Notes: generated from the letters alone by a model not told the origin. A DNA stretch of 64,000 nt from an uncultured Clostridia bacterium (GCA_944372345.1 CALVYT010000038.1:62001-126000); one strand, 5' to 3'; counted from the first letter of the stretch, positions 43,783 through 54,841 are shown. Translations and numbers: made by a program.

Positions 43783-45318
43783 ATGCTTGCGAAGATAAAC
43801 AGTTTCGGACTGCGGGGAATAGACGGATACGCCGTATCGGTGGAGATCGATATAAACAACGGTCTGCCCGGTATGGAGATCGTCGGACTTCCCGACGCCG
43901 CCACGAAAGAATCCAAAGAAAGGGTGAGAAGCGCGCTGAAAAACAGCGGCTTTCGCCTTTCTCCCAAGCGTATCACGGTCAACCTCGCTCCCGCGGACAC
44001 GCGCAAGGAGGGCTCGTCCTTCGACCTTCCGATCGCTCTCGGCATTTTACAGGCGACCGAGCAGCTGCCTGCGGCGGGAACGGCGGATACGATATTCGTC
44101 GGCGAACTGTCGCTTAACGGCGGGCTCGGCCGCGTGAACGGGATACTCCCCGTCATAATAGCCGCAGCGGAAAGGGGCTTCAAGCGTGCCGTCATACCCG
44201 AAGGCAATGCGGAGGAAGCCTCGTTCGTTTCGGGCATAGCGGTATACGCGCTGCCCGATCTCCGCTCGGTCGCGGAGTTCGTATCCGGGAAAGGAGAATT
44301 TCGCCCTATTGTGACTAAAGACCCGATATCGGTTGCCGGCACGCGCGGCGGCGGGGAAGATCTGAAATACGTCAAGGGTCAGTATGCGGCGCGCCGCGCT
44401 CTCGAGATTGCTGCGGCGGGCGGACATAACATACTTATGATAGGTCCTCCCGGCGGCGGCAAGACAATGCTCGCGAAGTGCCTGCCTTCCATTCTTCCCG
44501 ATATGAGCGCGGAAGAAATGCTCGAGACCACGAAGATACACAGCGTGGCGGGGATGCTGCCGGAAGGCGAAGGGATAATAAGCAGACGTCCGTTCCGTTC
44601 TCCGCACCATACGGCGTCCAGGATAGCGCTGACGGGCGGCGGAACGTCCGCACGCCCCGGCGAGATCTCGCTGGCGCATAACGGCGTGCTGTTTCTCGAC
44701 GAACTGCCCGAATATCCGCGCGCTACGCTGGAAATACTCCGTCAGCCGATAGAGGACGGCAGGATCACCGTTTCCCGCGCGGCGAGAACGGTGGATTATC
44801 CGGCGAGATTTATGCTTGTAGCAAGTATGAATCCGTGTCCGTGCGGCAATTACGGCAGCTCATCGGCGGAATGCACCTGTACTCCCGCGCAGATAAGCAA
44901 ATATCTGTCCAAACTGTCCGGACCTCTCCTCGACAGGATAGACATACACATAGAAGTGGGCAGCGTGACTTACGACGAACTGTCGTCGTCATCCGACGGA
45001 GAGGACTCGGCGACGGTGGCGGCGCGGGTGAACGCCGCGCGCAGGGTACAGCTGGAACGGTTTGCGGGCAGCGGGATACATTGCAACGCGCAGATGTCGG
45101 GCGCGGATGTGAGAGAATACTGCGCGACGGACGGCGACAGCGAACGGCTGCTTCGGTCCGCGTTTGCGAAACTCGGGCTTTCCGCGCGCGCGTACACGCG
45201 TATCCTTAAAGTATCGCGCACGATAGCCGACCTTGACGGGTCGGAGCGCGTGCTCAAAAAGCACGTTGCCGAAGCGGTGCAATACCGCAGTCTGGACAGG
45301 AACCGCGGGATATTATGA
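43783..45318 (+). CDS. comM: ComM/YifB Mg-chelatase-like AAA+ ATPase
   Basis: 511 residues. N-terminal Lon-like domain (EIDINNGLPGMEIVGLPD, RKEGSSFDLPIAL), AAA+ core with Walker A GPPGGGKTML and sensor FLDELPEYPR, the NPCPCG motif with Cys pairs, and a C-terminal Mg-chelatase region. ComM is a branch-migration helicase used in natural transformation. It directly overlaps dprA (ATGA), another transformation gene. Confidence 0.94.
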   Translation: MLAKINSFGLRGIDGYAVSVEIDINNGLPGMEIVGLPDAATKESKERVRSALKNSGFRLSPKRITVNLAPADTRKEGSSFDLPIALGILQATEQLPAAGTADTIFVGELSLNGGLGRVNGILPVIIAAAERGFKRAVIPEGNAEEASFVSGIAVYALPDLRSVAEFVSGKGEFRPIVTKDPISVAGTRGGGEDLKYVKGQYAARRALEIAAAGGHNILMIGPPGGGKTMLAKCLPSILPDMSAEEMLETTKIHSVAGMLPEGEGIISRRPFRSPHHTASRIALTGGGTSARPGEISLAHNGVLFLDELPEYPRATLEILRQPIEDGRITVSRAARTVDYPARFMLVASMNPCPCGNYGSSSAECTCTPAQISKYLSKLSGPLLDRIDIHIEVGSVTYDELSSSSDGEDSATVAARVNAARRVQLERFAGSGIHCNAQMSGADVREYCATDGDSERLLRSAFAKLGLSARAYTRILKVSRTIADLDGSERVLKKHVAEAVQYRSLDRNRGIL

Positions 45319-46376
45319 CGGACGAGCGCAAAGCGTATTATTGGCTGCACACGAGCGGACTTTCGCCGCGGCGGATGTACGCTTTGCTGGATATTTACGG
45401 CAAGCCCTCGGAGATAATCAAGGGGCTGGATTCGGATAAGCTCCGCGAATTTTGCGGCGGCGCATATGAAAATATGGCGCGGCGCGCGGACGAGGAACTC
45501 ATTACGGAAGAACTGCGCGCGATAGGTCGGCGCGGACTTCGGCTGCTCGTCAGAGGTTACGGCAACTATCCCGAAAAGCTCTCCGCCTGCGAGGAATTTC
45601 CTCCGCTCGTGCTGTACGCGGAGGGCAACGACGAACTGCTCGGCAGACCGTCGCTCGCCGTGGTGGGCAGCCGCGCGTGTACGGATTACGGCAGACGGGT
45701 CGCGACCGAATGGGCGGAAGAACTGTCCGCGTCGTTTGTGATAGTGAGCGGTCACGCTACGGGCATAGACGGCTACGCGGTAAAGAGCGCGCTCGCCGCG
45801 GGCGGCTGTGCGATATGCGTGCTTGCGTGCGGACACGACGCGTTCGCGCGCCCCGAATATATGAAAGACGCGGGGAACAGGCTGCTGCTCGTCGGAGCGT
45901 ATCCTCCCGACAGAAAGGCGAACAAATTCGTCTATCACGAACGCAACCGCGTCATCAGCGGCATTTCGGACGGAGTGCTCGTCGTCGAGGCGGGCGAAAA
46001 GAGCGGCGCGCTTATAACGGCGACCGCAGCGGCGGAGCAGGGCAAACCTCTGTTCGCCGTTCCGGGAAGCGTGCTTTCCACCCGTTCGGCGGGAACGAAC
46101 GGACTGCTCCGCGGAGGAGCGGTCGCGGCGACGAGCCCGTCGGACATATTCGAGGATATGGGGCTGGACGCGCCCGCGCGAAAGCGGTATGCCGAACCTA
46201 CGGGCAGATACGCCGCTGTCGCGGAGATACTGCGGTGCGGGGACGCGCATTTCGATACCGTTGCGGAAAAACTGGGTATGAGAGCGGGCGATACCGCGGA
46301 ACTGCTCGGCGAAATGGAAATGGAAGGGTTGGTGGAACGTAAAATGATGAATTATTATTCATTGCTCGTGAGGTAA
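45315..46376 (+). CDS. dprA: DNA-processing protein DprA
   Basis: 353 residues: a short N-terminal helical domain, then the Rossmann core with VGSRACTDYGRR, SGHATGIDGYA and ERNRVISGISDGVLVVEAGEKSGALITA, and a C-terminal winged-helix DML1-like domain. It loads RecA onto incoming single-stranded DNA. The comM-dprA-topA order is common in Firmicutes. Confidence 0.96.
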   Translation: MTDERKAYYWLHTSGLSPRRMYALLDIYGKPSEIIKGLDSDKLREFCGGAYENMARRADEELITEELRAIGRRGLRLLVRGYGNYPEKLSACEEFPPLVLYAEGNDELLGRPSLAVVGSRACTDYGRRVATEWAEELSASFVIVSGHATGIDGYAVKSALAAGGCAICVLACGHDAFARPEYMKDAGNRLLLVGAYPPDRKANKFVYHERNRVISGISDGVLVVEAGEKSGALITATAAAEQGKPLFAVPGSVLSTRSAGTNGLLRGGAVAATSPSDIFEDMGLDAPARKRYAEPTGRYAAVAEILRCGDAHFDTVAEKLGMRAGDTAELLGEMEMEGLVERKMMNYYSLLVR

Positions 46377-46382
46377 CACCGT

Positions 46383-48620
46383 TTGAAACTCGTAGTAATA
46401 GAAGGTGTGGGCAAACGGCCCGCGATACAAAAATATCTCGGAAGCGGCTATAAGGTATTCGCGACGATGGGGCACGTCAGGGACCTGCCCGTCAGAACGC
46501 TCGCCGTCGACGTGGAAAAGAACTTTGAGCCGACGTACGTCGTCATGTCCGATAAAAAAGACATAGTAGCCGACCTTAAAAAAGCGGCGCAGTCCGCCGA
46601 GTGCGTATACCTCGCGACCGACCCGGACCGCGAAGGCGAAGCGATCTCGTGGCACATCGCGACGCTGCTCGGCATTCCGGAGCACGAGCGCGCCCGCATA
46701 ACTTTCAACGAGATATCCAAAAAGGCGATAACCAAGGCGTTGGAGAACCCGCGCGAGATAGATAAAAATCTCGTGGACGCGCAGCAGGCGCGGCGGGTGC
46801 TCGACAGGCTTGTCGGTTACAAACTTTCGCCCGTGCTCTGCCGCAAGATACAGAGCAAGCTGTCCGCGGGGCGCGTGCAGAGCGTGACTCTCCGCCTCGT
46901 GGTGGAACGCGAACGGGAGATACAGAGCTTCGTGCCTGAAGAATACTGGCCGTTCTATTCCATACTCGACAAGCGCGGAAAGATCAAAGCCGCTCTCAGC
47001 TCGCGGCGCGGAGAGAAGTATAAGATAGGCAGCAAGGCGGAAGTGGACGAGGTCATACGCGGGCTGGACGGAAAGCCGTACATCGTGACGAGCGTCAAAA
47101 AGACTGTGACCAAAGCGCACGCGCCCGCGCCGTTCAGAACGAGCACGATGCAGCAGGACGCAATCAACAAGCTGGGGATGAGCCTCAAACAGGTATCCAT
47201 GGCAGCGCAGTCGCTGTACGAGGGCGTGGACATTCCCGGCGAGGGTAAAGTCGCGCTGATCACATATATCAGAACGGACTCCACCCGCGTTTCTCCCGAA
47301 GCGCAGGCGGCGGCGCGCGAATTCGTCGCGCAGCGTTACGGCGCGGATTACGTTCCCGAAAAGCCCAACGTATACGCGAGCAAGGGCAACGTGCAGGATG
47401 CGCACGAGGCGATCCGCCCCATTTCGCTCGACCGCACGCCGGACAGTCTTAAAGACGTCATCAACCGCAACCACTACCGTCTGTATAAGCTGATATACGA
47501 GCGGTTCCTCGCAAGCCAGATGAGCGAGGCGCGTTTCAATTCGCTGACGGCGGACATAGAATGCGGCGAATACGGCTTCAAGGTAACGGGCAGAACGCCG
47601 CTGTTCGCGGGCTATACCGTGGTATACAACGACAGGGAAAAGGACGAGGACGACATAAAGAAGCTGCCCGATCTCTGCGAGGGCGACAGACCGGAATTCA
47701 TAGAATATTCCTACGAGCAGAAGTTCACGAAGCCGCCCGCGAGATACACCGAAGCGACGCTGATCAAGGCGATGGAGGAAAAGGGCATAGGGCGCCCCGC
47801 GACGTATCAGCCGACGGTATCGCTCATAGAAAAGCGCGCGTACACCGAGCGCGAAGGCAAGTCGATCAAACCGACGGAACTCGGCTGCAAGGTGTGCGAT
47901 ATGCTGATGATGTATTTCCCCGACATAATGGACGTCAAGTTCACGGCGGATATGGAATCCAAGCTGGATACGATAGAGGAAGGCGGAAAGGTATGGCAGC
48001 AGCTTGTAGGAGAATTTTATACGGGCTTTGAAAAAGAGATAGAAAAAGCGATGGGGGACGGATATAAGATGAAAGCTCCTGCGCAGGAAACGGATTACAA
48101 ATGCGATAAGTGCGGCGCGCCCATGGTGATAAGAGAGGGGCGTTACGGTAAATTCCTCGCCTGTTCCGCATATCCGAAGTGCAAGAACACCAAGCAGCTC
48201 GACGAAAACGGCAACATAAAAGAGCGCGTCGAAGAGCCGCCCGTGGAAACGGACGTCATCTGCGACAAGTGCGGCGCGCGCATGGTGATAAAGACGGGCG
48301 TCCGCGGAAAATTCCTCGCCTGCCCGAACTATCCGAAGTGCAGGAATACCAAGGAATACGGAGAGGAAGAACCTCTGCCGCCCTGCCCGTTGTGCGGAAA
48401 ACCTCTGCGCAGGATAAACTACCGCAAGAGCGTGTTCTACGGTTGCACGGGCTATCCCGAATGCAAGTTCTCCGTTACGGATAAACCGACGGATAAAAAA
48501 TGCCCCGTATGCGGCGATATGCTGCTGGAAAAGGCGAAAAAAGACGGAGTGTATTACAGATGCTCGAACAAGGACTGCAATTACTCCGCGAAAAAACAGG
48601 ACGAAAAGACGCAGCAATGA
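46383..48620 (+). CDS. topA: DNA topoisomerase I
   Basis: 745 residues. TOPRIM domain at the start (VIEGVGKRPAIQKYL, ATDPDREGEAISWH), active-site Tyr in ITYIRTDSTRVS, and HEAIRPISLDRTP. Four C-terminal zinc-finger units, each with CxxCG plus a second Cys pair, the first from DYKCDKCGAPM and the last from KKCPVCGDM. The linker VIEGVGKRPAI replaces the more usual VESPAKA. Start is TTG 46383, with GAGG 9 nt upstream. It relaxes negative supercoils. Confidence 0.97.
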   Translation: MKLVVIEGVGKRPAIQKYLGSGYKVFATMGHVRDLPVRTLAVDVEKNFEPTYVVMSDKKDIVADLKKAAQSAECVYLATDPDREGEAISWHIATLLGIPEHERARITFNEISKKAITKALENPREIDKNLVDAQQARRVLDRLVGYKLSPVLCRKIQSKLSAGRVQSVTLRLVVEREREIQSFVPEEYWPFYSILDKRGKIKAALSSRRGEKYKIGSKAEVDEVIRGLDGKPYIVTSVKKTVTKAHAPAPFRTSTMQQDAINKLGMSLKQVSMAAQSLYEGVDIPGEGKVALITYIRTDSTRVSPEAQAAAREFVAQRYGADYVPEKPNVYASKGNVQDAHEAIRPISLDRTPDSLKDVINRNHYRLYKLIYERFLASQMSEARFNSLTADIECGEYGFKVTGRTPLFAGYTVVYNDREKDEDDIKKLPDLCEGDRPEFIEYSYEQKFTKPPARYTEATLIKAMEEKGIGRPATYQPTVSLIEKRAYTEREGKSIKPTELGCKVCDMLMMYFPDIMDVKFTADMESKLDTIEEGGKVWQQLVGEFYTGFEKEIEKAMGDGYKMKAPAQETDYKCDKCGAPMVIREGRYGKFLACSAYPKCKNTKQLDENGNIKERVEEPPVETDVICDKCGARMVIKTGVRGKFLACPNYPKCRNTKEYGEEEPLPPCPLCGKPLRRINYRKSVFYGCTGYPECKFSVTDKPTDKKCPVCGDMLLEKAKKDGVYYRCSNKDCNYSAKKQDEKTQQ

Positions 48621-49909
48621 CTCGGGTCACCGTTATAGGCGCGGGGCTTGCGGGCAGCGAAGCCGCGCTGACGCTCGCCGCGGGCGGAGCCGACGTAACG
48701 CTCGTCGACTGCAAGCCGAAAACTCTCGGACCCGCGAGCGCGAACACCGATTTCTGCGAACTCGTGTGCAGCAACTCTCTGAAAAGCAACGACCCGCTGA
48801 CGGCTCACGGGCTGCTGAAAGCGGAACTGCGCACTCTCGGCAGCTTCGTACTGGCGGAAGCGGACGGGTGCGCCGTCCCCGCGGGATCCGCTCTCGCGGT
48901 CGACAGGGCTGAGTTCGCGCGGCGCGTGACGGAAAAGCTGCGCGAAAGCGGCATAAAGACGGAGTGCTGCATTGCGGGAGAAGCGCGCGACGGCTATACC
49001 GTCATCGCGACGGGACCGCTGACTATGCCGCCGATGGATGCGTATATCGCGGAGAACTTCGGCTCGCTTCACTTTTTCGACGCGGAAGCGCCGATAGTGA
49101 GCGCGGAGAGCATAGACCGCGACAAGTCGTTTTTCGCGGCAAGATACGGCAAGGGAAACGCGGACGATTATCTCAACTGTCCGCTGACGAAAGAGGAATA
49201 CGACGCGTTTTACGAGGCTCTCGTTACCGCGGAGCGTGCGAACGCGCACGAGTTTGAAAAGGGTGAGATATTCGAGGGGTGTATGCCCGTCGAAGTCATG
49301 GCGGCGCGGGGGCGCGACGCTTTGCGCTTCGGACCGATGCGCCCCGTCGGGCTGACCGATCCGAAAACGGGCAGGCGCGCTTACGCGGTGCTCCAGCTGC
49401 GCAAGGAAAACGCGGCGGGGGATATGTACAATCTCGTCGGATTCCAGACCAATCTGAAATTCGGCGAACAGCGCAGGGTGTTCGGAATGATCCCGGCTCT
49501 CGCAAACGCTGAATATCTGCGCTACGGCGTGATGCACCGCAACGCGTATATAGACGCTCCCCGGTCGATAGATATGTTTTTCCGTGCGAAGAAAAACGGC
49601 AGGGTGTTCATCGCCGGGCAGCTTTCGGGAGTGGAGGGCTACGTCGAAAGCATAGCTTCCGGCAAGGCCGCCGCCATGCATTTGCTGAGGCTGCTCGGCG
49701 GCAAAGAGCCGCTGCCGCTGCCGTGCGAAACTCTCATAGGCGCTCTGTCGCGGTATGTCGCGGCGGAAAACGCGGACTTTCAGCCGATGAATGCGAATTA
49801 CGGACTGCTTCCGCCGTTCGATCCGCAGATAAAGGATAAGCAAAAGCGCAAGGAAGCATATATGGCGCGCTCGCTCGAAGCGATCGCGCGGTATACGGAG
49901 AATTATTGA
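48617..49909 (+). CDS. trmFO: TrmFO, folate-dependent tRNA m5U54 methyltransferase
   Basis: 430 residues. FAD-binding [18 protein letters not shown], the [15 protein letters not shown] cysteine motif, IATGPLT, and [22 protein letters not shown] sequence (here [14 protein letters not shown]). It makes ribothymidine in the T-loop with methylene-THF. The ATG overlaps the topA stop (ATGA), and the topA-trmFO-hslVU order is a well-known Firmicutes cluster; xerC/codV is missing between trmFO and hslV. Confidence 0.97.
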   Translation: MTRVTVIGAGLAGSEAALTLAAGGADVTLVDCKPKTLGPASANTDFCELVCSNSLKSNDPLTAHGLLKAELRTLGSFVLAEADGCAVPAGSALAVDRAEFARRVTEKLRESGIKTECCIAGEARDGYTVIATGPLTMPPMDAYIAENFGSLHFFDAEAPIVSAESIDRDKSFFAARYGKGNADDYLNCPLTKEEYDAFYEALVTAERANAHEFEKGEIFEGCMPVEVMAARGRDALRFGPMRPVGLTDPKTGRRAYAVLQLRKENAAGDMYNLVGFQTNLKFGEQRRVFGMIPALANAEYLRYGVMHRNAYIDAPRSIDMFFRAKKNGRVFIAGQLSGVEGYVESIASGKAAAMHLLRLLGGKEPLPLPCETLIGALSRYVAAENADFQPMNANYGLLPPFDPQIKDKQKRKEAYMARSLEAIARYTENY

Positions 49910-49910
49910 T

Positions 49911-50441
49911 ATGGAGATCAGAGGAACTACCATAGTAGCCGTCAGAAAGGACGGAAAGATCGCTGTCGCCGGGGACGGACAGGTCACGGCGGGACAGACG
50001 ACGGTGATGAAAAACAACGCAGTCAAGGTGCGCCGCATATTCGACGACAAAGTGGTCATCGGCTTTGCGGGCGCGGTCGCGGACGCGTTCACGCTGTGCG
50101 AGCGTTTCGAGGAAATGCTGAGCAAATACTCGGGCAACCTGATGCGCAGCGCGGTGGAGCTCGCGCAGCTCTGGCGGAGCGACAAAGTGATGCGCAAGCT
50201 GGAAGCGATGATGATAGTCGCAAGCGATGAGGGAATGTACCTCGTGGACGGCACGGGCAACGTCATCGAGCCGGACGACGTGTGCGCGATAGGCAGCGGC
50301 GGCAATTACGCGCTCTCGGCGGCGCGCGCTTTGCTGCGCAATACGGATATGACGGCGAAGCAGGTTGCGGAAGAAAGCCTGCGCATAGCGGGCGAGATCT
50401 GCATATTCACCAACGACCACATCACGGTGGAGGAGGTCTGA
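49911..50441 (+). CDS. hslV: HslV (ClpQ) protease subunit
   Basis: 176 residues with [21 protein letters not shown] at the start. Removal of the first five residues would expose the catalytic Thr6 of the proteasome-like fold. [14 protein letters not shown] and [15 protein letters not shown] are typical. It forms the HslUV protease with HslU 4 bp downstream. Confidence 0.97.
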   Translation: MEIRGTTIVAVRKDGKIAVAGDGQVTAGQTTVMKNNAVKVRRIFDDKVVIGFAGAVADAFTLCERFEEMLSKYSGNLMRSAVELAQLWRSDKVMRKLEAMMIVASDEGMYLVDGTGNVIEPDDVCAIGSGGNYALSAARALLRNTDMTAKQVAEESLRIAGEICIFTNDHITVEEV

Positions 50442-50445
50442 CGTT

Positions 50446-51759
50446 ATGAGTATGTCGCCCAAACAGATAGTAGCCGAACTCGACAGATATATCATCGGGC
50501 AGACGGACGCGAAACGCGCCGTGGCTATCGCTCTGCGCAACCGTTACCGCAGGAGCAAGCTGTCCGACGAACTCCGCCAGGAGATAACCCCGAAGAACAT
50601 CATTATGAAAGGGCCTACGGGCGTGGGCAAAACGGAGATAGCCCGCCGCCTCGCGAAGCTCGTTAAAGCGCCTTTCATCAAAGTGGAAGCGACGAAATTC
50701 ACCGAAGTCGGCTATGTCGGCAGGGATGTCGAATCGATGATACGAGATCTCGTGGAAACGTCCGTCCACCTCGTCAAAGAGGAAAAAATGGCGGAAGTGG
50801 AGACCGTCGCCCGCGAGGAAGCGGAGAAGCGCATACTCGACGTGCTGCTTTCCGAAAAGAAACGCAAAAATTCGGACGGGTCCGCGGCGGTTATGCGCGA
50901 AACGCTGCTCAGATCTCTCCGCGAAGGCAAAGAGGACGACAGGATCATCGAGGTTCAGCTCGTCGACGCGCCAAAGCCCATCGAAATGCCGGGCGGAGTG
51001 GGAATGGAGATCAATCTCGGCGAAATGCTCGGCGGTCTTATGCCCAAGCGCACCAAAACGCGTAAGGTGACCGTTAAGGAAGCGCTCGAATATTTCACGA
51101 TAGAGGAGAGCGAAAAGCGTCTCGATCAGGACGCGATAAACGCGGAAGCGGTGCGCCGCGCGGAGCAGGAAGGCATAATCTTCATCGACGAGATAGACAA
51201 GATCACCTCTCGCGGGAACGGCGCGTCCGGCGCGGACGTGAGCCGCGAGGGCGTTCAGCGCGACATACTTCCCATCGTCGAAGGCTCTACGGTGCAGACC
51301 AAATACGGCAGTATAAAGACGGATTTCATTCTGTTCATCGCGTCCGGCGCGTTCATGCTCGCCAAAGTGGAGGATCTGATCCCGGAACTTCAGGGAAGAT
51401 TTCCCATACGCGTGGAACTCGGCAGCCTCACATTCGACGATTTCGTAAAGATCCTTACGGTTCCGGAAAACGCAATAACCAGACAGTACGCGGAACTGCT
51501 CCGCGTGGATAACGTCGACCTGTCGTTCACCGACGACGCGATAGAGGAGATAGCGCGTATCACCGTCGCGGAGAACGAAACGATGGAGGACATCGGCGCG
51601 CGCCGTCTGCACACCGTTATGGAGAGCCTGCTCGACGACATTTCGTTCAACGCGAGCGGCGACCATCCTTTGGTGGAAGTGAAGATAGACAAGAATTACG
51701 TTTCGGAGCATCTCGGCAAGGAAGCGAAGATACTCAATCTGAAAAGATATATCATCTGA
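50446..51759 (+). CDS. hslU: HslU (ClpY) AAA+ unfoldase
   Basis: 437 residues. PKQIVAELDRYIIGQ, Walker A GPTGVGKTEIAR, pore motif GYVGRDVES, a variable I domain (about 110-230), Walker B IIFIDEIDKI, and C-terminal LKRYII that docks into HslV. Its ATP-driven unfolding feeds HslV. Followed 5 bp later by hisS; codY, which follows hslU in Bacillus, is not here. Confidence 0.97.
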   Translation: MSMSPKQIVAELDRYIIGQTDAKRAVAIALRNRYRRSKLSDELRQEITPKNIIMKGPTGVGKTEIARRLAKLVKAPFIKVEATKFTEVGYVGRDVESMIRDLVETSVHLVKEEKMAEVETVAREEAEKRILDVLLSEKKRKNSDGSAAVMRETLLRSLREGKEDDRIIEVQLVDAPKPIEMPGGVGMEINLGEMLGGLMPKRTKTRKVTVKEALEYFTIEESEKRLDQDAINAEAVRRAEQEGIIFIDEIDKITSRGNGASGADVSREGVQRDILPIVEGSTVQTKYGSIKTDFILFIASGAFMLAKVEDLIPELQGRFPIRVELGSLTFDDFVKILTVPENAITRQYAELLRVDNVDLSFTDDAIEEIARITVAENETMEDIGARRLHTVMESLLDDISFNASGDHPLVEVKIDKNYVSEHLGKEAKILNLKRYII

Positions 51760-51764
51760 CGGTT

Positions 51765-53018
51765 ATGATAAACATACCAAAAGGCACGAAGGACGTGCTT
51801 CCTTCGGAAAGCTATAAATGGCAGTACGCCGAAGAGCGGCTGCGCAAAGTCGCGAAGCTGTATAACGCCCGCGAAATACGCACTCCGACGTTCGAGCATA
51901 CCGAACTGTTCGTGCGCTCGATAGGAGATGAAACGGACGTCGTTTCCAAGGAAATGTATACGTTCGAGGACAAGGGCGGCAGGTCGATAACGCTGCGCCC
52001 GGAAGGTACGGCGTCCGTTGCGAGAAGCTATGTGGAGAACTCGCTCGAAGCGATGTCGCTCCCTCTGAAAACGTATTATATCATTTCGGCGTTCCGTTAC
52101 GAGCGCCCGCAGGCTGGCAGGCTCCGCGAGTTCCACCAGTTCGGCGCGGAGATATACGGAGCGACGAGCCCTTACCTCGATTACGACTGTATACTTTTCG
52201 CATACGACGCGCTCGGCGCGCTCGGGCTGGATAACGTCAAACTCCGCCTCAATTCGATAGGGTGCGGCGAATGCCGCAGAAAATACGTCGAAGCGCTGCG
52301 CGGATATTTCGCGGAACACCTCGGCGAAATGTGCCCGACCTGCCGCGAACGGTACGGCAGGAACGCCCTTCGTCTGCTCGACTGCAAAACGCCGTCGTGC
52401 AGGGAGATCGCGAAAAACGCGCCCGTGATACTCGACTATCTCTGCGACGACTGCCGCGCGCACCACGAAAAACTGTGCGGGCTGCTGGATAAGAGCGGAG
52501 TGCCGTATGAGGTCGACCCGGGCATCGTGCGCGGGCTGGACTATTACACGCGGACGGTGTTCGAGTTTGTGACGGACGAGCTCGGCGCGCAGGGAACGGT
52601 GCTCGGCGGAGGGAGATACGACAACCTCGTCGCGTCCATCGGCGGTAAGCCCACGGGCTGCGTGGGATTCGCGATGGGCATGGAGCGCGCGCTGATGCTT
52701 ATGGAAAAACGCGGGACGGATTTCGGCGATACGGGCATAGACGCGTTCGTCATCAGTCAGTCGCCCGAACACACGGAAGCGTGTATGCGCATCGTCGCGG
52801 AACTTCGCCGAGCGGGCGTGAGCGCGGATACCGAAACGACGGGGCGCAGTATGAAAGCGCAGTTCAAGTACGCCGACAAACAGCGAGCGAAATTCGTCGT
52901 CGTCGTGGGCGCGGACGAGTTCGCAAGCGGGAAAATGAAGATAAAAAGACTTTCGGACGGAACGGAAAAAGAGTGCGCCGCGGCGGAACTTGCCGCGCGC
53001 ATAAAGGAGAGCATATAA
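51765..53018 (+). CDS. hisS: Histidine-tRNA ligase
   Basis: 417 residues, class II synthetase. Motif 2 region FRYERPQAGRLREFHQFGAE, the histidine-binding LDYYTRTVFEF, LGGGRYDNL, motif 3 GFAMGMERALML and an anticodon-binding C-terminal domain from ~325. It ends TAATG, overlapping the aspS start. Confidence 0.97.
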   Translation: MINIPKGTKDVLPSESYKWQYAEERLRKVAKLYNAREIRTPTFEHTELFVRSIGDETDVVSKEMYTFEDKGGRSITLRPEGTASVARSYVENSLEAMSLPLKTYYIISAFRYERPQAGRLREFHQFGAEIYGATSPYLDYDCILFAYDALGALGLDNVKLRLNSIGCGECRRKYVEALRGYFAEHLGEMCPTCRERYGRNALRLLDCKTPSCREIAKNAPVILDYLCDDCRAHHEKLCGLLDKSGVPYEVDPGIVRGLDYYTRTVFEFVTDELGAQGTVLGGGRYDNLVASIGGKPTGCVGFAMGMERALMLMEKRGTDFGDTGIDAFVISQSPEHTEACMRIVAELRRAGVSADTETTGRSMKAQFKYADKQRAKFVVVVGADEFASGKMKIKRLSDGTEKECAAAELAARIKESI

Positions 53019-54829
53019 TGGCAGAACTTATGAGCGGTATGAAAAGGACCGCATATTGCACGGAATTTTCCGCCGGCGACGTCGGCAGGGAAGTGACCGT
53101 TACCGGTTGGGCGGACAGCTGGCGTAACCACGGCGGACTGATATTCATCGATCTACGCGACAGAAGCGGCATAATGCAGGTCGTGTTCGACCTCTCGTCC
53201 ATCGGCGAAGAAGGCTTCGCGAAAGCGGAAGCCATCCGCACGGAATACGTCATCGCCGTAAGAGGCACGGTGCGTATGCGCGACGACGACAGGATCAATC
53301 CTCGTCTTAAAACGGGCAATATAGAAATACTCGCGGAAGAACTCCGCATACTTTCCGAATCGGAAAATCTCCCGTTCGGTATTTCCGAAGCCGCGTCCGT
53401 CAACGACGCGACGAGGCTCAAATACAGATATCTCGAACTGCGCACGCCCCGTTTGCAGGAGATACTTATGCTGCGCAGCAGGATCTGCCACACGGCGAGA
53501 AATTATATGGACGAAAACGGCTTCGTGGAAATAGAAACTCCCTTCCTCTGCCGTTCCACTCCCGAGGGAGCGAGGGATTATCTCGTTCCCAGCCGCGTGC
53601 ACAAAGGCGAGTTTTACGCTCTCCCGCAATCGCCGCAGCTTTATAAGCAGATACTTATGATCAGCGGAATGGATAAGTATTACCAGATCGCCAAGTGCTT
53701 CCGCGACGAGGATCTGCGCGCGGACCGTCAGCCCGAATTTACGCAGATAGATATGGAAATGTCCTTCGTATCCGATCAGGAGGACGTTATGGGCATTGCG
53801 GAGGGAATGATGCGCCGCGTGTTCAAAGAGACCAAGGGCATAGAACTCCCCGAAAAGATCCGCCGTATGACGTATAAAGAAGCTATGGAACGCTTCGGCT
53901 CGGACAAGCCGGACACCCGCTTCGGACTCGAACTCGTGGACGTGACGGATATTGTCCGCGGCTGCGGTTTCCAGGTGTTCTCGGGCGCGGTGGAGCGCGG
54001 CGGCAGCGTGCGTCTTATCAACGCCAAAGGCTTCTATAAAGGCGGCGATCAGGCGATACTTTCGCGCAAGGACGTGGACGCGCTGCTCCCGTTCGTCAAG
54101 GCATACCGCGCGAAAGGTCTTGCGTGGATAGCCGTGAAAGAGGACGGCTTGCAGTCCCCGATAATCAAATTCCTCGGCGACGAGGTCACGAAGAAGATAC
54201 TCGACCGCGCGGGCGCGGAACCGGGCGACATAATATTCTTCGGCGCGGATTCGGACGATATCGTGTTCGCTTCGCTTGGCGCGCTCCGTCTGAAACTCGC
54301 GAGGATAGGCAAACTCATCCCCGAAAATACTTACGACTTCCTCTGGGTCACGGAATTCCCGATGTTCCATTACGACGAGACGGAAAAGCGTTACGTCGCG
54401 GAGCACCATCCGTTTACGATGCCTATGGAAGAGGATATACCTTTGCTCGACACCGATCCGTCCAAAGTGCGCTCGCAGGCTTACGACTTCGTCATCAACG
54501 GTTATGAAGCGGGCGGCGGCAGCGTCAGGATACACTCGCAGCAGATACAGAGCAAGGTGTTCGACCTGCTCGGTTTCTCCGAAGAAGAGCAGGCGGCGAA
54601 GTTCGGATTCTTCGTAACGGCGCTCAAATACGGCACTCCTCCGCACGGCGGTCTCGCGTTCGGTTTGGACAGGCTCGTGATGCTGCTTGCGGGAACGGAG
54701 GATATAAAGGACGTCATCGCGTTCCCCAAAGTACAGAACGCTTCCGACCTTATGAGCGAATCGCCGTCGCCGGTCGACGTCAGACAGCTCAAAGAGCTCG
54801 CTCTCAAAGTAGACATATCCAAAGCATAA
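53018..54829 (+). CDS. aspS: Aspartate-tRNA ligase, bacterial type
   Basis: 603 residues. N-terminal OB anticodon domain (VTVTGWADSWRNHGGLIFIDLRD-type), class II core with YFQLPQSPQLYKQ-type sequence (here LPQSPQLYKQILM), FRDEDLRADRQPEFTQID, the bacterial GAD insertion and GLAFGLDRLVMLLAG. The ATG at 53018 matches the family start. Whether it also charges tRNA-Asn cannot be judged without the rest of the genome. Confidence 0.97.
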   Translation: MAELMSGMKRTAYCTEFSAGDVGREVTVTGWADSWRNHGGLIFIDLRDRSGIMQVVFDLSSIGEEGFAKAEAIRTEYVIAVRGTVRMRDDDRINPRLKTGNIEILAEELRILSESENLPFGISEAASVNDATRLKYRYLELRTPRLQEILMLRSRICHTARNYMDENGFVEIETPFLCRSTPEGARDYLVPSRVHKGEFYALPQSPQLYKQILMISGMDKYYQIAKCFRDEDLRADRQPEFTQIDMEMSFVSDQEDVMGIAEGMMRRVFKETKGIELPEKIRRMTYKEAMERFGSDKPDTRFGLELVDVTDIVRGCGFQVFSGAVERGGSVRLINAKGFYKGGDQAILSRKDVDALLPFVKAYRAKGLAWIAVKEDGLQSPIIKFLGDEVTKKILDRAGAEPGDIIFFGADSDDIVFASLGALRLKLARIGKLIPENTYDFLWVTEFPMFHYDETEKRYVAEHHPFTMPMEEDIPLLDTDPSKVRSQAYDFVINGYEAGGGSVRIHSQQIQSKVFDLLGFSEEEQAAKFGFFVTALKYGTPPHGGLAFGLDRLVMLLAGTEDIKDVIAFPKVQNASDLMSESPSPVDVRQLKELALKVDISKA

Positions 54830-54841
54830 CAGGAGAAGATA

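Noticed and set aside
46359..48617. 752-codon minus-strand open frame
   Set aside because: Antisense to topA, which has complete catalytic motifs and zinc fingers.
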